Source: Melieria omissa (taxonomy: Eukaryota > Arthropoda > Insecta > Diptera > Ulidiidae). From it: a stretch of 64,000 nucleotides of DNA. The translations under genes and the position numbers were made by a program. The stretch lies in contig OZ020268.1 in assembly GCA_963971225.1 (NCBI GenBank), positions 15,043,032 through 15,107,031 of the forward strand. The letters are read 5' to 3'. This document shows positions 11,929 to 23,818 of the stretch, piece after piece (the stretch's first letter is position 1; the number at the start of each line of letters is the position of its first letter). The notes beneath the pieces are model-generated. The model was not told where the DNA came from, ran no database searches, and saw nothing but the letters and a program-made list of their open reading frames with translations.

Positions 11929-12846
11929 CTCCTACTAAGCACCGAAATTGCAAAGCGTTCCCTACGTAATAGACGAATTCGTAATGGAACCAATTGGTCT
12001 CCGAGTCGAAAACATTCTTCTGAACCTCAACTCAACTCACCTCAATCGCTATCAATTTACCTCACCAAACAAATCATAGGCGTTCCCTACATTTGAAGTA
12101 ATCAAGGGGAAAAAAAATAGAATAAAACCTCTTCCCAACCTCGCCTCATTCCATCTCAATTGTGCTCGTGGGCAATCAAAGCTGCCAACTGTTTGCATTG
12201 AATGCTTTAAAAATCAGTTTCCTCCATAACTTATACTGCGTCTTGCATTTCGAAATACTAAGAAGTATATTACCGAAACCAAACTTGAACCTTGCGAAAC
12301 GCTTATGGCAGTGTATCAGTTTCAATTTGCTGGCTGTGTCCGCTTTAACGTTTTGTAGATTTGCAGCGAGAGATAATAAAAGTGACACGAATTGTTATAA
12401 AATCTGCAGCACGTAATGCTAAAACCAAACAAAAACAACAACAACAAATTACAACCGAATTCAAATCAAATCATAGGGCGAACTGCACAGAACTGAAACT
12501 TGTGGCAATTTAGCTGACAGCTAACAGTTGAATGTCGTTTGGGCTGAAGAAAGAAAACCGAGCGAGCACGTTTTTGACTGTTAGATTGCAGGAAACGCAA
12601 AGCCAAAGCCAGCAAATCGCATAACAACAACAACAACAGTAGACAAATGCAAAATTATGGAACGAATTAAAAATGGAGCAAAAGTGAGGAGATTTAGTGC
12701 AAAGTTCGGTTGGCAGCCTGAAGGGCTTTTTTAAATGATGCAATGACAAAGTGGTGGAATGTCGTTGATTTGGAAGAAAGGTGAGGTAAGGTTTCTAGAA
12801 AAGAGATTTTAGGTATTAAAGTGTGGGTGCGATAACAAGGCGAATA
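11929..12846. other. Non-coding stretch
   Basis: AT-rich DNA with CAA tracts around 12430-12445 and 12624-12640. No gene or bounded repeat was recognised. Confidence 0.4.
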
Positions 12847-12848
12847 TA

Positions 12849-13417
12849 ACAGTTGGGCTGAAAAGTTCATATCGTTTCTTTGAAATGGAACCACTAGAAT
12901 AAAATCCATATAATTTTTAGGTAGTACCAACCTTCAAAAGAAACGTGTATAAATTTGACAGCTGTCTGATTATTAGTTTGTGAGATACAGCATATTGAGT
13001 GAAGCAACTTTGTATATGAGCACCGAAGACCATGAACGCAGGGGACGTCCAAAAGAGGCTGTTACGGACGAAAACATCAAAAAAATCCACAAAATTATTT
13101 TGGAAGATCGTAAATTGAGGTTGATTTGTATAGCTGACACTCTAAAGATATCAAAGGAACGTGTTGGACTTATCGTTCATGAATATTTGGGTATGCGAAA
13201 GCTATGTGCGAAGTGGGTGCCGCGCGAGCTCACAATCGACCAAAAACAAGAACGTGTCGATGCTTCAGAGCAATGTTCAAAATTGGTATTGAAAAGTTGG
13301 AAGATCGCTATAATCGGTGTATCGCCCTCGATGGCAACTATGCTGAATGATAAAATCGAATTTTGCCAAAAACATTTGTTTTTCTATAAAACGATACGAA
13401 CTTTTCAGCCCAACTGT
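12849..13417 (+). mobile_element. Internally deleted mariner element
   Basis: The ends are inverted copies of ACAGTTGGGCTGAAAAGTTC, with TA at 12847-12848 and 13418-13419. The frame from 12980 encodes the mariner DNA-binding region, including RGRPKEAVTDENIKKIHKI and MRKLCAKWVPREL. It then jumps to the extreme C-terminus; the string YNRCIALDGNYAE is readable after a frame change near 13300. The catalytic domain is absent. At 569 bp against about 1.3 kb for a full mariner, this is a deletion derivative that could move only in trans. Confidence 0.9.
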
Positions 13418-13559
13418 TAGTAGAAACGGTTTAAATAAAACGCAAACTGTGCATAGCGCGATTACCGGAAAACGATCTCCTTAGAAATAATATAGTTTCT
13501 CAGGTACTAAAGCTGAGCAGTGCATTGTTAGAGGATCTAAGTGATTTAGGAAAAAATAG

Positions 13560-14290
13560 AAAATTTAGTTAAAAGGAGACCGTTTTTCTCTTTCATTTGA
13601 TACCCATATCTTCATTATGGCCCAACCGCAAATATTTAAAAAAATATTTGAAATGTGTATGTCCTTCAAATTTTTAAGTCCTTTAAGAAGGTTTTTGAGT
13701 GAGACAATGAAAAACTGACTATGTCAGGTTACTATAAATGACCTTTAGTTTCACGTCTATATTAACATTTGGATGGGTTTCGGCAAATAAAAAAATGGTT
13801 TCGCACGGTGTAATAAATGTAAAGTTGGTGCTTTCACTCAATGCATCATAACTTTCTCATTTTTCTTTCATTTCAATTGATGTTAGGCTTGATATTTGCT
13901 CAAATAATATATCTTTCATCTTAGATTCTAAAAACATTCAAAAATTTATGGTTTTTTGCATTGGTCGAAAAATTCACACGTTTTTTACAACTTTCACCGT
14001 CAGTAACTTCCCCGAACTCATCTGATTTGGACAATATATATATATCTCTAGAAAGACTAAGGTATTATCTTTTGATCGACGGACAATTTGTGTTAGTCAA
14101 ATGATTCGTTAACGATATATGATGATTCGTTTAGATATATGTTCATAACTGAAACAACAGGGAAAAAACAGGGTTTTCGAAGATTTTTCGAAAACGCTTA
14201 AAATTTATTGATTTTCAGTTTCGTATTCAGCGGCCCAAAGTTAGTCTAGAAAACTCTTTTTTTTTAAGGTGGATTTTTCGTATCGAGTAC
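13560..14290 (-). repeat. Copy 1 of an interspersed repeat (hAT-internal family)
   Basis: The segment is the reverse complement of a sequence also present at 16030-16815 and inside the hAT element at 34989-36553. Shared landmarks include the CACTACTCGACAC-like start, GAACACGAAACTGAA, ATGAGCACATAT, AGTTATGATGCA and GATATGGGTATCAAATGAAA. No coding frame is present. The hAT termini were not found around this copy. Confidence 0.8.
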
Positions 14291-16029
14291 AATTATCAGT
14301 TGAAGATTCTTTCTTCCCAGTACTAAAACTCTCACTTCTCACACAACACACTGCATTCTGATACACTCCTCTTCAAACTCTACATGAACTAATTTCCATT
14401 CCATTACATAAATATTTATCTATAAATATGCTTAAATTCTAAGCAAGCTAGTGCTCAGTTTTTTCACACTTGCATGTATTTTCAATATCCCTCAATGCGT
14501 TAATGTTTTCCTCATTAAGCGTCGCCCTTGAAGGCCATTTCACTTAAATATTTCGCTTTGCCGACATTTACTTATCTCTGTTGCCAAATCACATTTTAAC
14601 GCCGGCATTTACGTTTTCCGCTGCCGCTTGTGTTGAAGATATTCTCAAACTTTGCTACCGACGTGTGTTCTTTACCTACTTCACAGTCTATAAATTGTAT
14701 TTAGTCATCGTCATTAACTGAAAATCCTTAAAAAAAAATGCCGCCAACACACACACACTCGCACACTCTCCGAGGGCATTTAAAGCCCTGTGGCTTATGT
14801 CGCGTTTGAATTTGTTCACCTTAGGCAACAAATGATTTATAGTCAGCGCCAGCGGCAACAACAACAACAACAGCCGCCTGCCGCCCGTTTTCGTATTTTA
14901 TTTTACTAATTTTTCTATTTATGAGGCAATGCTTGCGAACTGTGTGTTTGTGTGTGTATGTGTGTGCGTGTGTGGGTGCGTTTACGGGAGCATAAACTTG
15001 GGCAATTAATTAAATTTAAAACCGAGATAAAATTTCATTAACAAATTTTGTCCAGGCTAAGGCTGCAGTGACTAAAATATAAATACGAGCCGCAACCGCC
15101 GCCGCCACTGTCAACTCAACGCAAACATTCCTGGCCGTAATAATAATCATGTTGAAAGTAACAACAACAACACTAAAACTAAACGCAGCAAATAGAAAAG
15201 TTGCAACAACAAAGCGCCACATTTCATTTTATTTGATTTTATTGTGTTGTTGGTCGAAAAGTTAATTAAATTTTTCGGTAACTATTTATTTGTGCGTGTG
15301 TGCACTTCCGCTCTGCGTCGCCGCTTTCGGGTAGTTAGTTGACCCATTGACAAGGCGGCATTTCGGGTGGGCGTATCGGTTGATTTGTCGACGACACTGA
15401 CACACACACACGCACCGGCGTTTGCGCTTTTGCGTTTTCCGCGTTTCGTTCGCTGTAGTTTCATTTTTCAAATGCCGTCGCCGAATGGCGTTTTCCGTTT
15501 ACCGTTTTATTGCCATTTTATTTGCGCTGCCGTGTTTGCCGCTGTTTGACTTTTCGGCATTTGACATTGGCAGGCGGCACTCGTGCAATCCGGCTTAGTT
15601 GCGCTAAGCCAATGTTAATCTAAGCCGTTAATGAGCTTTTTGCGCCCACCAACACAACCAACCAACACAGTCAACCAACCAACACAGACACACAAGTGTC
15701 CCGTTTACGCTTTGCTCCAACTGTTTATTTCAATGATTGAATAAGCCTTCTGCTTCCTCAGTTTGCGTTTCTCAGTGCCTCAAAGCCTGCTAATCGCTAA
15801 TCGAAAAGTGCAGCTATGGCTTTAACTATGGCGAGATGTCGATGCAATAAATTGAGGTAACGCACTGTGGGTGGGAAGCAAAGCCGTTGTCTCCAATTGC
15901 GAAAGGAAAAAGGCAATAGTCAGTTGCGTCAATGGTTGAATTTGTTGCTGTAAACTTAACCCAAACAAATTTCAGAGGAACTTATAGTACAATATATACT
16001 TTAAGTGCAATATATACTTAAGATTTTAT
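14291..16029. other. Non-coding stretch with CA/TG tracts
   Basis: Interrupted CA and TG tracts occur at 14750-14762, 14940-14976 and 15401-15414, CAA runs near 14858 and 15165, and an AACCAACCAACACAG repeat near 15655-15695. No gene was recognised. Confidence 0.4.
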
Positions 16030-16815
16030 ATTTTCCGATAACACTACTCGACACGAAAAATGCTCCTAAAAACAAAAGTATTTTTTAGACTAATTTTCGG
16101 CTGCTGAACACGAAACTGAAAATCAAAAAATTTTCTTAAGAAGCGTTTTCGAAAAATCTTCGAAAAACACGTTTTCCCCCTCTTATTTCAGTTATGAGCA
16201 CATATCTCGTAAACCAACCATTCGACTAACACTTGTGGCCGGTCGTTCAGAAGTTAATTAACTACCCTTTTCAACAATATATAGATTGTTCAAATCCAAT
16301 AAGATTTGGGAAAGTTACTGAAGATGAAAGTTGTAAAAAAGTGAATTTGTTTACCATTTTCAAAAATTAGATATTTTCGAATGGTTTTTGTATAGATAAA
16401 CTAAATGAGCTCCTCTGGTTTTAAGATCTAATATGAAAGATATATTATTTGAGCAAATATTAAGCCTAACATCAATAGAATTGAAAGAAAAATGAGAAAG
16501 TTATGATGCAAGGAGTGAAAACACCAACTTTTCATTTATTACACCGTGCGAAAAAAATTTTTTTTTTTCTAGACCCATCCAAATGTTGATATAGACGTGA
16601 AACTAGAGGTCATTTATAATATCCGGGCATAGTCAGTTTTTCATTTTCTGACCCGAAAACCTTCTTAAAGGACTTTAAAATTTTAAGGATATACACATTT
16701 AAAATACTTTTTTTAAATATTTGCGATTGTGCAATAATGAAGATATGGGTATCAAATGAAAGGGTAAAATTGGCTCCTTTTAACTAAATTTTCTATTTTT
16801 AACTTTCAGAACTAT
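16030..16815 (+). repeat. Copy 2 of the interspersed repeat, inverted relative to copy 1
   Basis: Colinear with the outer parts of 35045-36400. It carries the uninterrupted sequence TTTCATTTATTACACCGTG at the place where the 35 kb copy holds a 634-bp insertion. The orientation is opposite to 13560-14290, 1.7 kb away. Confidence 0.8.
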
Positions 16816-18922
16816 GAAATAGAAAAATATTTTGATGTATGAATCTACTGACTGAGATCCAAAACATTTATGTTTTGCATACCTGACATAAATATTACCT
16901 CAAAATTGTAATTTCACAAATTTTTTTAATTATAGAAGCATTCATGGTTTAACTTATAAAACCTGTGCTTTTATGAGTTAAACAAACATTTACCTCAAAA
17001 TTGCAGTTAAGTATATTTTTTTCAAAATTTTTCTTCTGTTGAAGATTTATAGTCGAATGGCTAAAACACAAATTGATGCCGCCGCAACACATGTGGCACC
17101 AATTTGCGCACACAGAAAGTTGATTTGAGTGGCAGCGAAAAAAAATTGCAGTTGCAATTCATTTCAACAACACAACTGATAAAACGAATTACTGTATGTG
17201 CTACGAACACATTGTAGATGGAAGAGAACAACGCAAAATTTTCATCTAAAAACTAAATAAAAACTTTGCAAAAACTAGCAGAAATTTGCTGAATTGGCCA
17301 AGAACCCAGCAGTGCTGTTGGCAAGCAGTGCGATGGAGCGTTTAAAGCGCGCGCCGCCATCAACACAGACAAGCAACACATATGCATACATACATGTATG
17401 AGCGAACGATCGAACAGACGGACAGATAGATAGAAATTAAACAAAAAACATGCCTTTCGCTGCTGCTGATACGTTGGTGATTTAAAATTGTGCGGCCGCT
17501 GCTGCTTTTTTACTGTTTGCTGTTGTTGTTGTTTCACTCAAGACATTATGTAATCAAACTGTTTGGACATTTAGTTATTTATTTATGCGCTGGAAACAAT
17601 ATTCAACACGTACGACGACTACACACATTCACCGGAAATCCAAAGCGTTCGCCCGGCAACGCTGCGCTTTTGCTATTTTGCATAATTTTCAGCATTCGGA
17701 ACGTTGCTAATGAATGCGACGCCCAACAACAAAATCTTCTAAGAAATAACAATAAAAATAAAAAATTGCAAATAAATACTAAAAACTAAATAATACAATT
17801 CAAAAATATGTATTAATTACGTGTCTGTCCAGCGCTGACTAAAAGCACGCGTCCAGCTCTTCGACGCTTTATTGCTGACTCAAAACAAAGCCAACTAATT
17901 AAGCGCGCGAGTCATGTGAACAAACACACAGTCAAAACATTCACTTGCCAACAACAAAATTTTTGCCAAACTCTGAAAAAATCATTTCAAATGTGAAATA
18001 ATAAAATAGCCAAGGTTCCAGCAAGTTGGTGTGTCGAACAGTTGCCGAACTGGATGGGCTGGCTGGACAGTTGTTTGGTTAGTTGCGACCCATAGAAGTC
18101 GTTAATCTCCTCCTCCACCCAAAAAGCATTAAGTGAAAGGTGAAAAGAGTAAAAAGTGCGCAACAAAAATTCAGTTTTCATATTTTGGCGCCCAAAATGT
18201 GCAGCCAAAATTTATTTGCCATGACAAAAGAATCAACTGACCGCCCGATACGTTTGCGTTCGGGCGCCACAGTCAAACGTCTCGCTGATCGACACTTGTG
18301 CCTAATACGCCACGCGTCTTCTTGCGGCTTATTCCAGCGCTTCAATGTGCGCAATGTGCAATTCGCTGCTTCACTCTGCCCAGAATCGACCGCGACTGCA
18401 GCTGCCAACGTCGCCGTTTGTTTGGGTCAGTGGACTGGGTTGTGCAGCTCCGACTGCTCCCGGCTAGCTGACTGCTAAGTACTTGACATACAGTGGCACA
18501 CTTACGTTAACTGCTGTCAAAAGGTATTAGGCACATTTTGCGCGTCTTACGCGTTTCCACCGCTGCTCGCCACCCCTGTCCGTAGCACAGAAAACCCTAC
18601 GACTTCCCTATGACCGGCACTAGAGGCGCTGAGATGGGAATAGTTCTGGCACTCAACGATTACGGAATTGAATGTTTTTTAATTCACTTGACAGTTTTTT
18701 TAACCGTAGATCTACGTTGGGGTCGTTTTCGAAAAAAAATTTTTCCAACTTCTAATATTTTTAAATTTGTTATTTTTAGCTGTTTTTTCACGACTTTCTT
18801 ACTTGGATATTATCTATCGAAATCAAACCGTTTTATATTTAAAAAACTAACAACTAAGTTAGATTTGCATTTTTTGTAATTTGTGTGTGTGATTTTAATC
18901 TGGGTCGTTTTCGATCCGTGTT
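16816..18922. other. Non-coding stretch
   Basis: The region 17060-18480 is GC-richer with short unrelated frames on both strands and no domain. A repeated GGGTCGTTTTCG string occurs at 18719 and 18902, beside the GTAGATCTAC palindrome near 18706. Confidence 0.4.
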
Positions 18923-18926
18923 TTAA

Positions 18927-19596
18927 CCCTAGAAGGGTAATCATATTTTACATACGTTGTTGGTAATCTTCGTCGAATCGACGAAGTCGTATTCAACTCC
19001 GATTTTTGGAAGTATTAGAAATCGTATTAACTCCAACTTAATTTTATAATTATACTTAGACATTTTTGTGTACATAATTCGCGCCGTATATACTTATTTT
19101 TAAAAATTAGTTGTGTAGTTTTCAGTAATTTGTGTTGAGGTACATTTATTTTTGAGATCGGAATGAGCATCAGAAATAAATAACTATTTAACTAACTTAG
19201 TTGCACACTATTTAACTAACTATCTAATTAACTTAACTAATTTATAATTAATTAATTTACCAATTCAAAAAATATTTTTCAATTAATTCTTCCGATATCC
19301 CCGAATTCCGAGACATTTTGAAATACTGAAATGCAATGTAAAGTACTCGTACTCAGTTCCAAAAAGTCACTTTAATGGTATTTTTCGTCGTTTCGACGAA
19401 GCCTAGTTTCGTTATTCTATAAAAAAAAAGAAAACTTACGCTGCGCTCGCGCTGCAAAACCATTTTTTCCACGAAAGCGCATCGCCAACTGAGATCATAC
19501 GAAAAGAGAAAGCAATAAGTTCGGAGAATAAGGAGAAATTTGAAGAAATGTACATATGTGGTGTTCGTCGAATCGACGAAGATTACCTTTCTAGGG
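18927..19596. mobile_element. piggyBac-like MITE with CCCTAGAA termini
   Basis: Flanked by TTAA at 18923-18926 and 19597-19600. The left end is CCCTAGAAGGGTAATC and the inverse of the right end is CCCTAGAAAGGTAATC. The palindrome TTCGTCGAATCGACGAA follows on both sides and a variant lies at 19384. The left side has the layout short terminal repeat, spacer, internal palindrome, as in the lepidopteran piggyBac element, whose ends begin CCCTAGAAAGATA. There is no transposase frame in 670 bp. Confidence 0.85.
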
Positions 19597-19779
19597 TTAA
19601 CGTAGGTCTACGGTAAAGAAGGCTCTGCTACGACCCCCGGTATAGCAAAAGGTTGTGGCTGATTCTAAGCCAAAGTAAATGATAAGAGTGCTTCGGTTTA
19701 CCAAACGACGACTCGGGAATCCTAACGGGATACTGCATAGTCGACACTCTTTCGGAAAAGTTTGACTGAGATTGGTAGA

Positions 19780-20080
19780 TACATACTTATGTATTAATGT
19801 GACTGCCTCGAAAACAAGTATACTTAGGCCTATTAGGCTCATAGGATCAGTTTTCCTCTCAAATCGGCTAAGCCGATTAAAGTTCTTGATAAAGAAAAGT
19901 AGGCTGGACACGTCGAAGAAGTAGTAGTTCAGATAGCGTAGTTCCGTTTAGCTGCAAGCGCAGACCAGGTACACAAAAGTTGCTGGACACTTTCCATTTC
20001 CTGTTCGTCTGTGCAGTCAAAAAATATGCAAAAATATTTTGAGAATATACCTGGTCTTTTTTCATGAATGTCAACAAGAC
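19780..20080 (-). pseudogene. Weak non-LTR retrotransposon tail fragment
   Basis: On the minus strand, DCTDEQEMESVQQLLCTWSA resembles the Cys-rich region after RNase H. The downstream string CCTAATAGGCCTAAGTAT resembles the 3' UTR motif of the fragment at 332-1275. Stops are frequent, and the call rests on these two resemblances only. Confidence 0.35.
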
Positions 20081-23000
20081 AGTATTTCGTGAAGGCTCTG
20101 AAAAATGTTCCTCACTGTTTTATTTAAAAAAAATCAGCTGCTTAAAGCGATAAATAAATATTGCCCGACTACTGCAGGGACTGTGAGAAAGAAGAGGGAG
20201 TTGGTTATGTATGGAGAGTTTGACGGTCTGGACGTAGATCACTGTCTCACTGAATGAGCTGACCAGGTTCATTCCAAATAACTATTGGTTTTCACTATTC
20301 TCGAAAGGAGACGTTAAAAGAAGGATTTTTACACCGGCAGGCATCACTATAGACTTCTCTTTCTAGTGACATATGTATTTATGAGTGTACTTGCTAATTG
20401 TTCGGGAATCTGCCAGCTAGTCTAATTTAGTTTCAAATGCTATTAAAGTCAGTCTAATGTCACCAAATCTAGCTTAGCTTAATGTCACCAAAACTATCAA
20501 AGTCAACGTCTTGTCTTGTAAGTTTTTTCCATGAATCATAAACTGCCGCGTAGTCTAACTTCATTCTATAGGTGTGTTGTCTGGCGTAACGTTTGCTCAT
20601 AACATCTGACACAACCAGAGATTTTAATTGCCAAGAAAAAAAGCTAAGGCTGATAGTCGATCGAATAGCAGTCGCCTTCAGTGAACATCCAACAATTAAA
20701 AAGCTGATAAATGTAGAAGAATCATAGGCCAAGCTTTGGTGATACGCAGGAAGGAACCTCAAAAACTATCCCAAGTTTCTTTCACTTAGTCAAAGAGTCC
20801 CTTATAGTGAGTTATCGTATGAAGGTAAACGGACAAAGTGCATTGCATTGATTGCATTGATCCATTAGAGTTGGTCTTAACACAGCTTTTTACATAACGC
20901 CAACAATTTATATACAATTTTCAATAGAAGGAAATAACAATTGAGGTTTTAGGTTATCTCTACTTAAATTTTAATAATTCATTTTTTACAGATGAGTTTA
21001 AACATTATTTTAACTTAGAAGTTTTAGCTGAAGTATCGGTAATACACATGGAAACAGACAACTTAAAGTGCTATTATGGATCTTCTGTTTCCCTTGATCC
21101 TCAGAAAGCTTAGAACTTCAAGGAGTCTAATATCAGGTCTACAATTCAAAATCAAGCTGTCAGATCCCAAAAATGTTGCATTATGTTAATATTCCAACAC
21201 ATATCAACACACATTGGATACGTGCAACAACTCAAATCCATAGGATCTCTTTTCTCGCGGTTTCTATAATTTCAATCGAATTACTTTGAACATGAAGTTC
21301 AGAACGTTCAGTTAAGTTTTGTAGCTTTTCGCCAAGTCATTGTCGACCGATAACAATAGTTTTACTTTGCATGGTAACACAGGCCGAAAATTACCACTTG
21401 TTGTTGCATTTGTTGTTGTTTTTGCTGTTGTTACCGTATGTACGCCAATATGTGCGACAGCACTTTTGTTGCATTTCTTTAAGTTGCACTTAAGTTCGTT
21501 AAGAAGCCGCGTAGAGGAAGTTAATTAAATTTGCCTGCCATCGCCAAACTTACGCTAAGCCGTTGCTGCATTATGTAAAAAGAGGCATTAGAGACGTCCG
21601 TCGGCCGACTGCACAATCATACACACACACACACACACATGCAGTGGGTTAAGAGGTCAGAGCTGTCAAACGCTGGGCGCGTTGCGCGTAGCTGGGCAGT
21701 TAATATTGGAAAATTGCAGTCCATGTGCGAAAGCGAGGGCGCCGAGAGCTTCAAAGGGCCAACAACGATGATGGCAACGTGACAAAAAGGGGTCACAAGT
21801 GTCCCAGCGCTTGTGCTGTCGACTGTCAGCCAGCGCTTACTCGTATAGCTGCACTGGATGGTGGTTGTTGTTGTTGTGTGCACAGACGGCAAACTGCTTG
21901 AGGCAGCAATTGCCGACGGCTGAATTTTAATTTTAAATCATAAATGCGAGAAAGTGGCGCCTAATGATGAAAGGACACGTCAGGCGACAGACGATAGGCG
22001 TTAAGCGCATGCAACAACAACAACAAATATGCCAGCAAATTTAACAATATTTCAAAAGTCTTCCGGCTGACAATGCCGTTCACGCCATCGACTAGGAGTA
22101 ATCGCTTTTGCATAAATTGCACACGAACACACATACATACACTCGTACATACGTACAATTATTTCCACACATTCACGCTCAGCAACAACAACAATGTTTG
22201 AAGGTGTAAAAATTAAGAAAAATGAATTTGTCCGCCTTGCCACCAAAGAAACACCGTCGGTGTTGCCAACAAATTCAGCAATTCATCATTTTTGTCAAAA
22301 CGCACAACTCCAACAACAACAACAACACGAGGGCAGCTGCATACAAGCGCAACGACAACAACCACGAAAACGACCACCGCTGCCGTCGCACAAAAACCAA
22401 CAGCGAACAAGAGCAATGGCAGCAACAACAACAACAACAAAAACAGTAATGTATGTAAACAAATTCGTCCCCCACACCAATGGACAGAAAAGTGCCCATT
22501 GAAATGTTGTTGTAGAGCGCAGCCAACGGTGCACAATACGCACTCACATGTGCGAAACGGTGAGTGTTGCGTGTGTGTATGTGTGTCGATGTGTGCGTGA
22601 GTGTTTTGTCTGCGTGTTGGGCCTAAAAACGCTAATTTACCATAATTAGCATTAGGCGTTTCATTTTTGCGCAGCCACTTATTGTTGTTGCTGCTCTTGT
22701 TGGCTGTTTTGTTGTGCTCTGTTATTGTTGCAGTGTTTTATTTTCGGTTTTTTGTCTTTTATGAAAAGTACTTTTGTGTTTTGGCTGATGTCAGGTTGCA
22801 TTGAGGAAAATACACGACCGAGAGCAGCAGCGAACAACGCGGCGCCAAACAAAATGACTTTCTGCTGACACGGTTTTCCCGCCTTCTCATCTGAGCGACA
22901 AGTAACTCAATGCAATGTTGCGTGCACTTTTTGGTGCTTTTTTAATTTTCAGAATTTAATTTATTTGTTTATTCATAATGGGTGATTTTTGAGCTGGAAA

Positions 23001-23216
23001 ATTTTGATTGAATTCACAACAATGTCACTCGGACAGAATTGTTTAATTGCAGATCAAAAGCAATAACATTTTGGAACTATAATTAAAACTACTACTAGAA
23101 AAATACAAAGCGTTATCCGTGTTTAATTCATACTTAGCTTCAATCGAAGTTGGAATTTCATGGAATTTCCGACCCGGTCTGGTTTGGAAATAATTAAAGT
23201 AGCAGCGCAGTGAACT
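20081..23216. other. Non-coding stretch with CA and CAA microsatellites
   Basis: An (AC)n tract lies at 21621-21639 and CAA-rich DNA at 22310-22445. Overlapping glutamine- or threonine-rich frames at 22194-22600 arise from those repeats and are not called genes. Confidence 0.4.
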
Positions 23217-23220
23217 TTAA

Positions 23221-23462
23221 CACATTCGAGACGACGATTTTTTTCGAACACGGTCGACAGCAGCGAAATTTTATTTTTCTTTGTATTGTACACAATAAAA
23301 CCAATGCCAAATTTATTCTTTCTGTACTTTACAGATTTCATTAGTTCCAGAAAAATCTTATTTCGACGACTAGTTTGCTCAGAATAACTGATAATTGCAC
23401 ATTACTGTCTTATAGCCTCGGAAATCCATTGCGCACACGGTGTGCAATCGGTCTCGAATGGG
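23221..23462. mobile_element. Small TTAA-flanked MITE, CATTCGAGAC termini
   Basis: TTAA at 23217-23220 and 23463-23466 brackets 242 bp that begins CACATTCGAGAC and ends GTCTCGAATGGG. The inverted ends share CATTCGAGAC. A GCACACGGTGTGC palindrome sits just inside the right end. Non-coding. Confidence 0.7.
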
Positions 23463-23734
23463 TTAAACAAAATACTGTGGTAAATCCATGCAGAGAGAGG
23501 AAGAATACGAAACAAAGATGAAACAAACAATATTTGCAAAATGATGTTGTAACTGATCGAATACAGAAAATACCCAAAAAATATAGAGGAATTTGTTTGA
23601 AGCGACCACGAATGTGAAATTCAAACTTTTAATGTGGGTCGTGATGTCAAAAATAATGAGATTAATTGCAGCAGAATGAGTTTTTCTTAATTTAAAATGC
23701 AAAACTAATTCAAGACTATGGGATTTTCATGAAC

Positions 23735-23805
23735 CATACAACATATTCCGGCATTATAATGAAACAACAACATATTCTGACATTATAATGAAACCACATT
23801 TTAGT
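23735..23805. repeat. Short tandem duplication (~33-bp unit)
   Basis: CATATTCCGGCATTATAATG and CATATTCTGACATTATAATG occur in succession, each followed by AAAC. Confidence 0.6.
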
Positions 23806-23818
23806 GATGAAGGTGTTC

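Noticed and set aside
22194..22600. Gln/Thr-rich frames
   Set aside because: Produced by CAA repeats in three frames and mirrored on the other strand.
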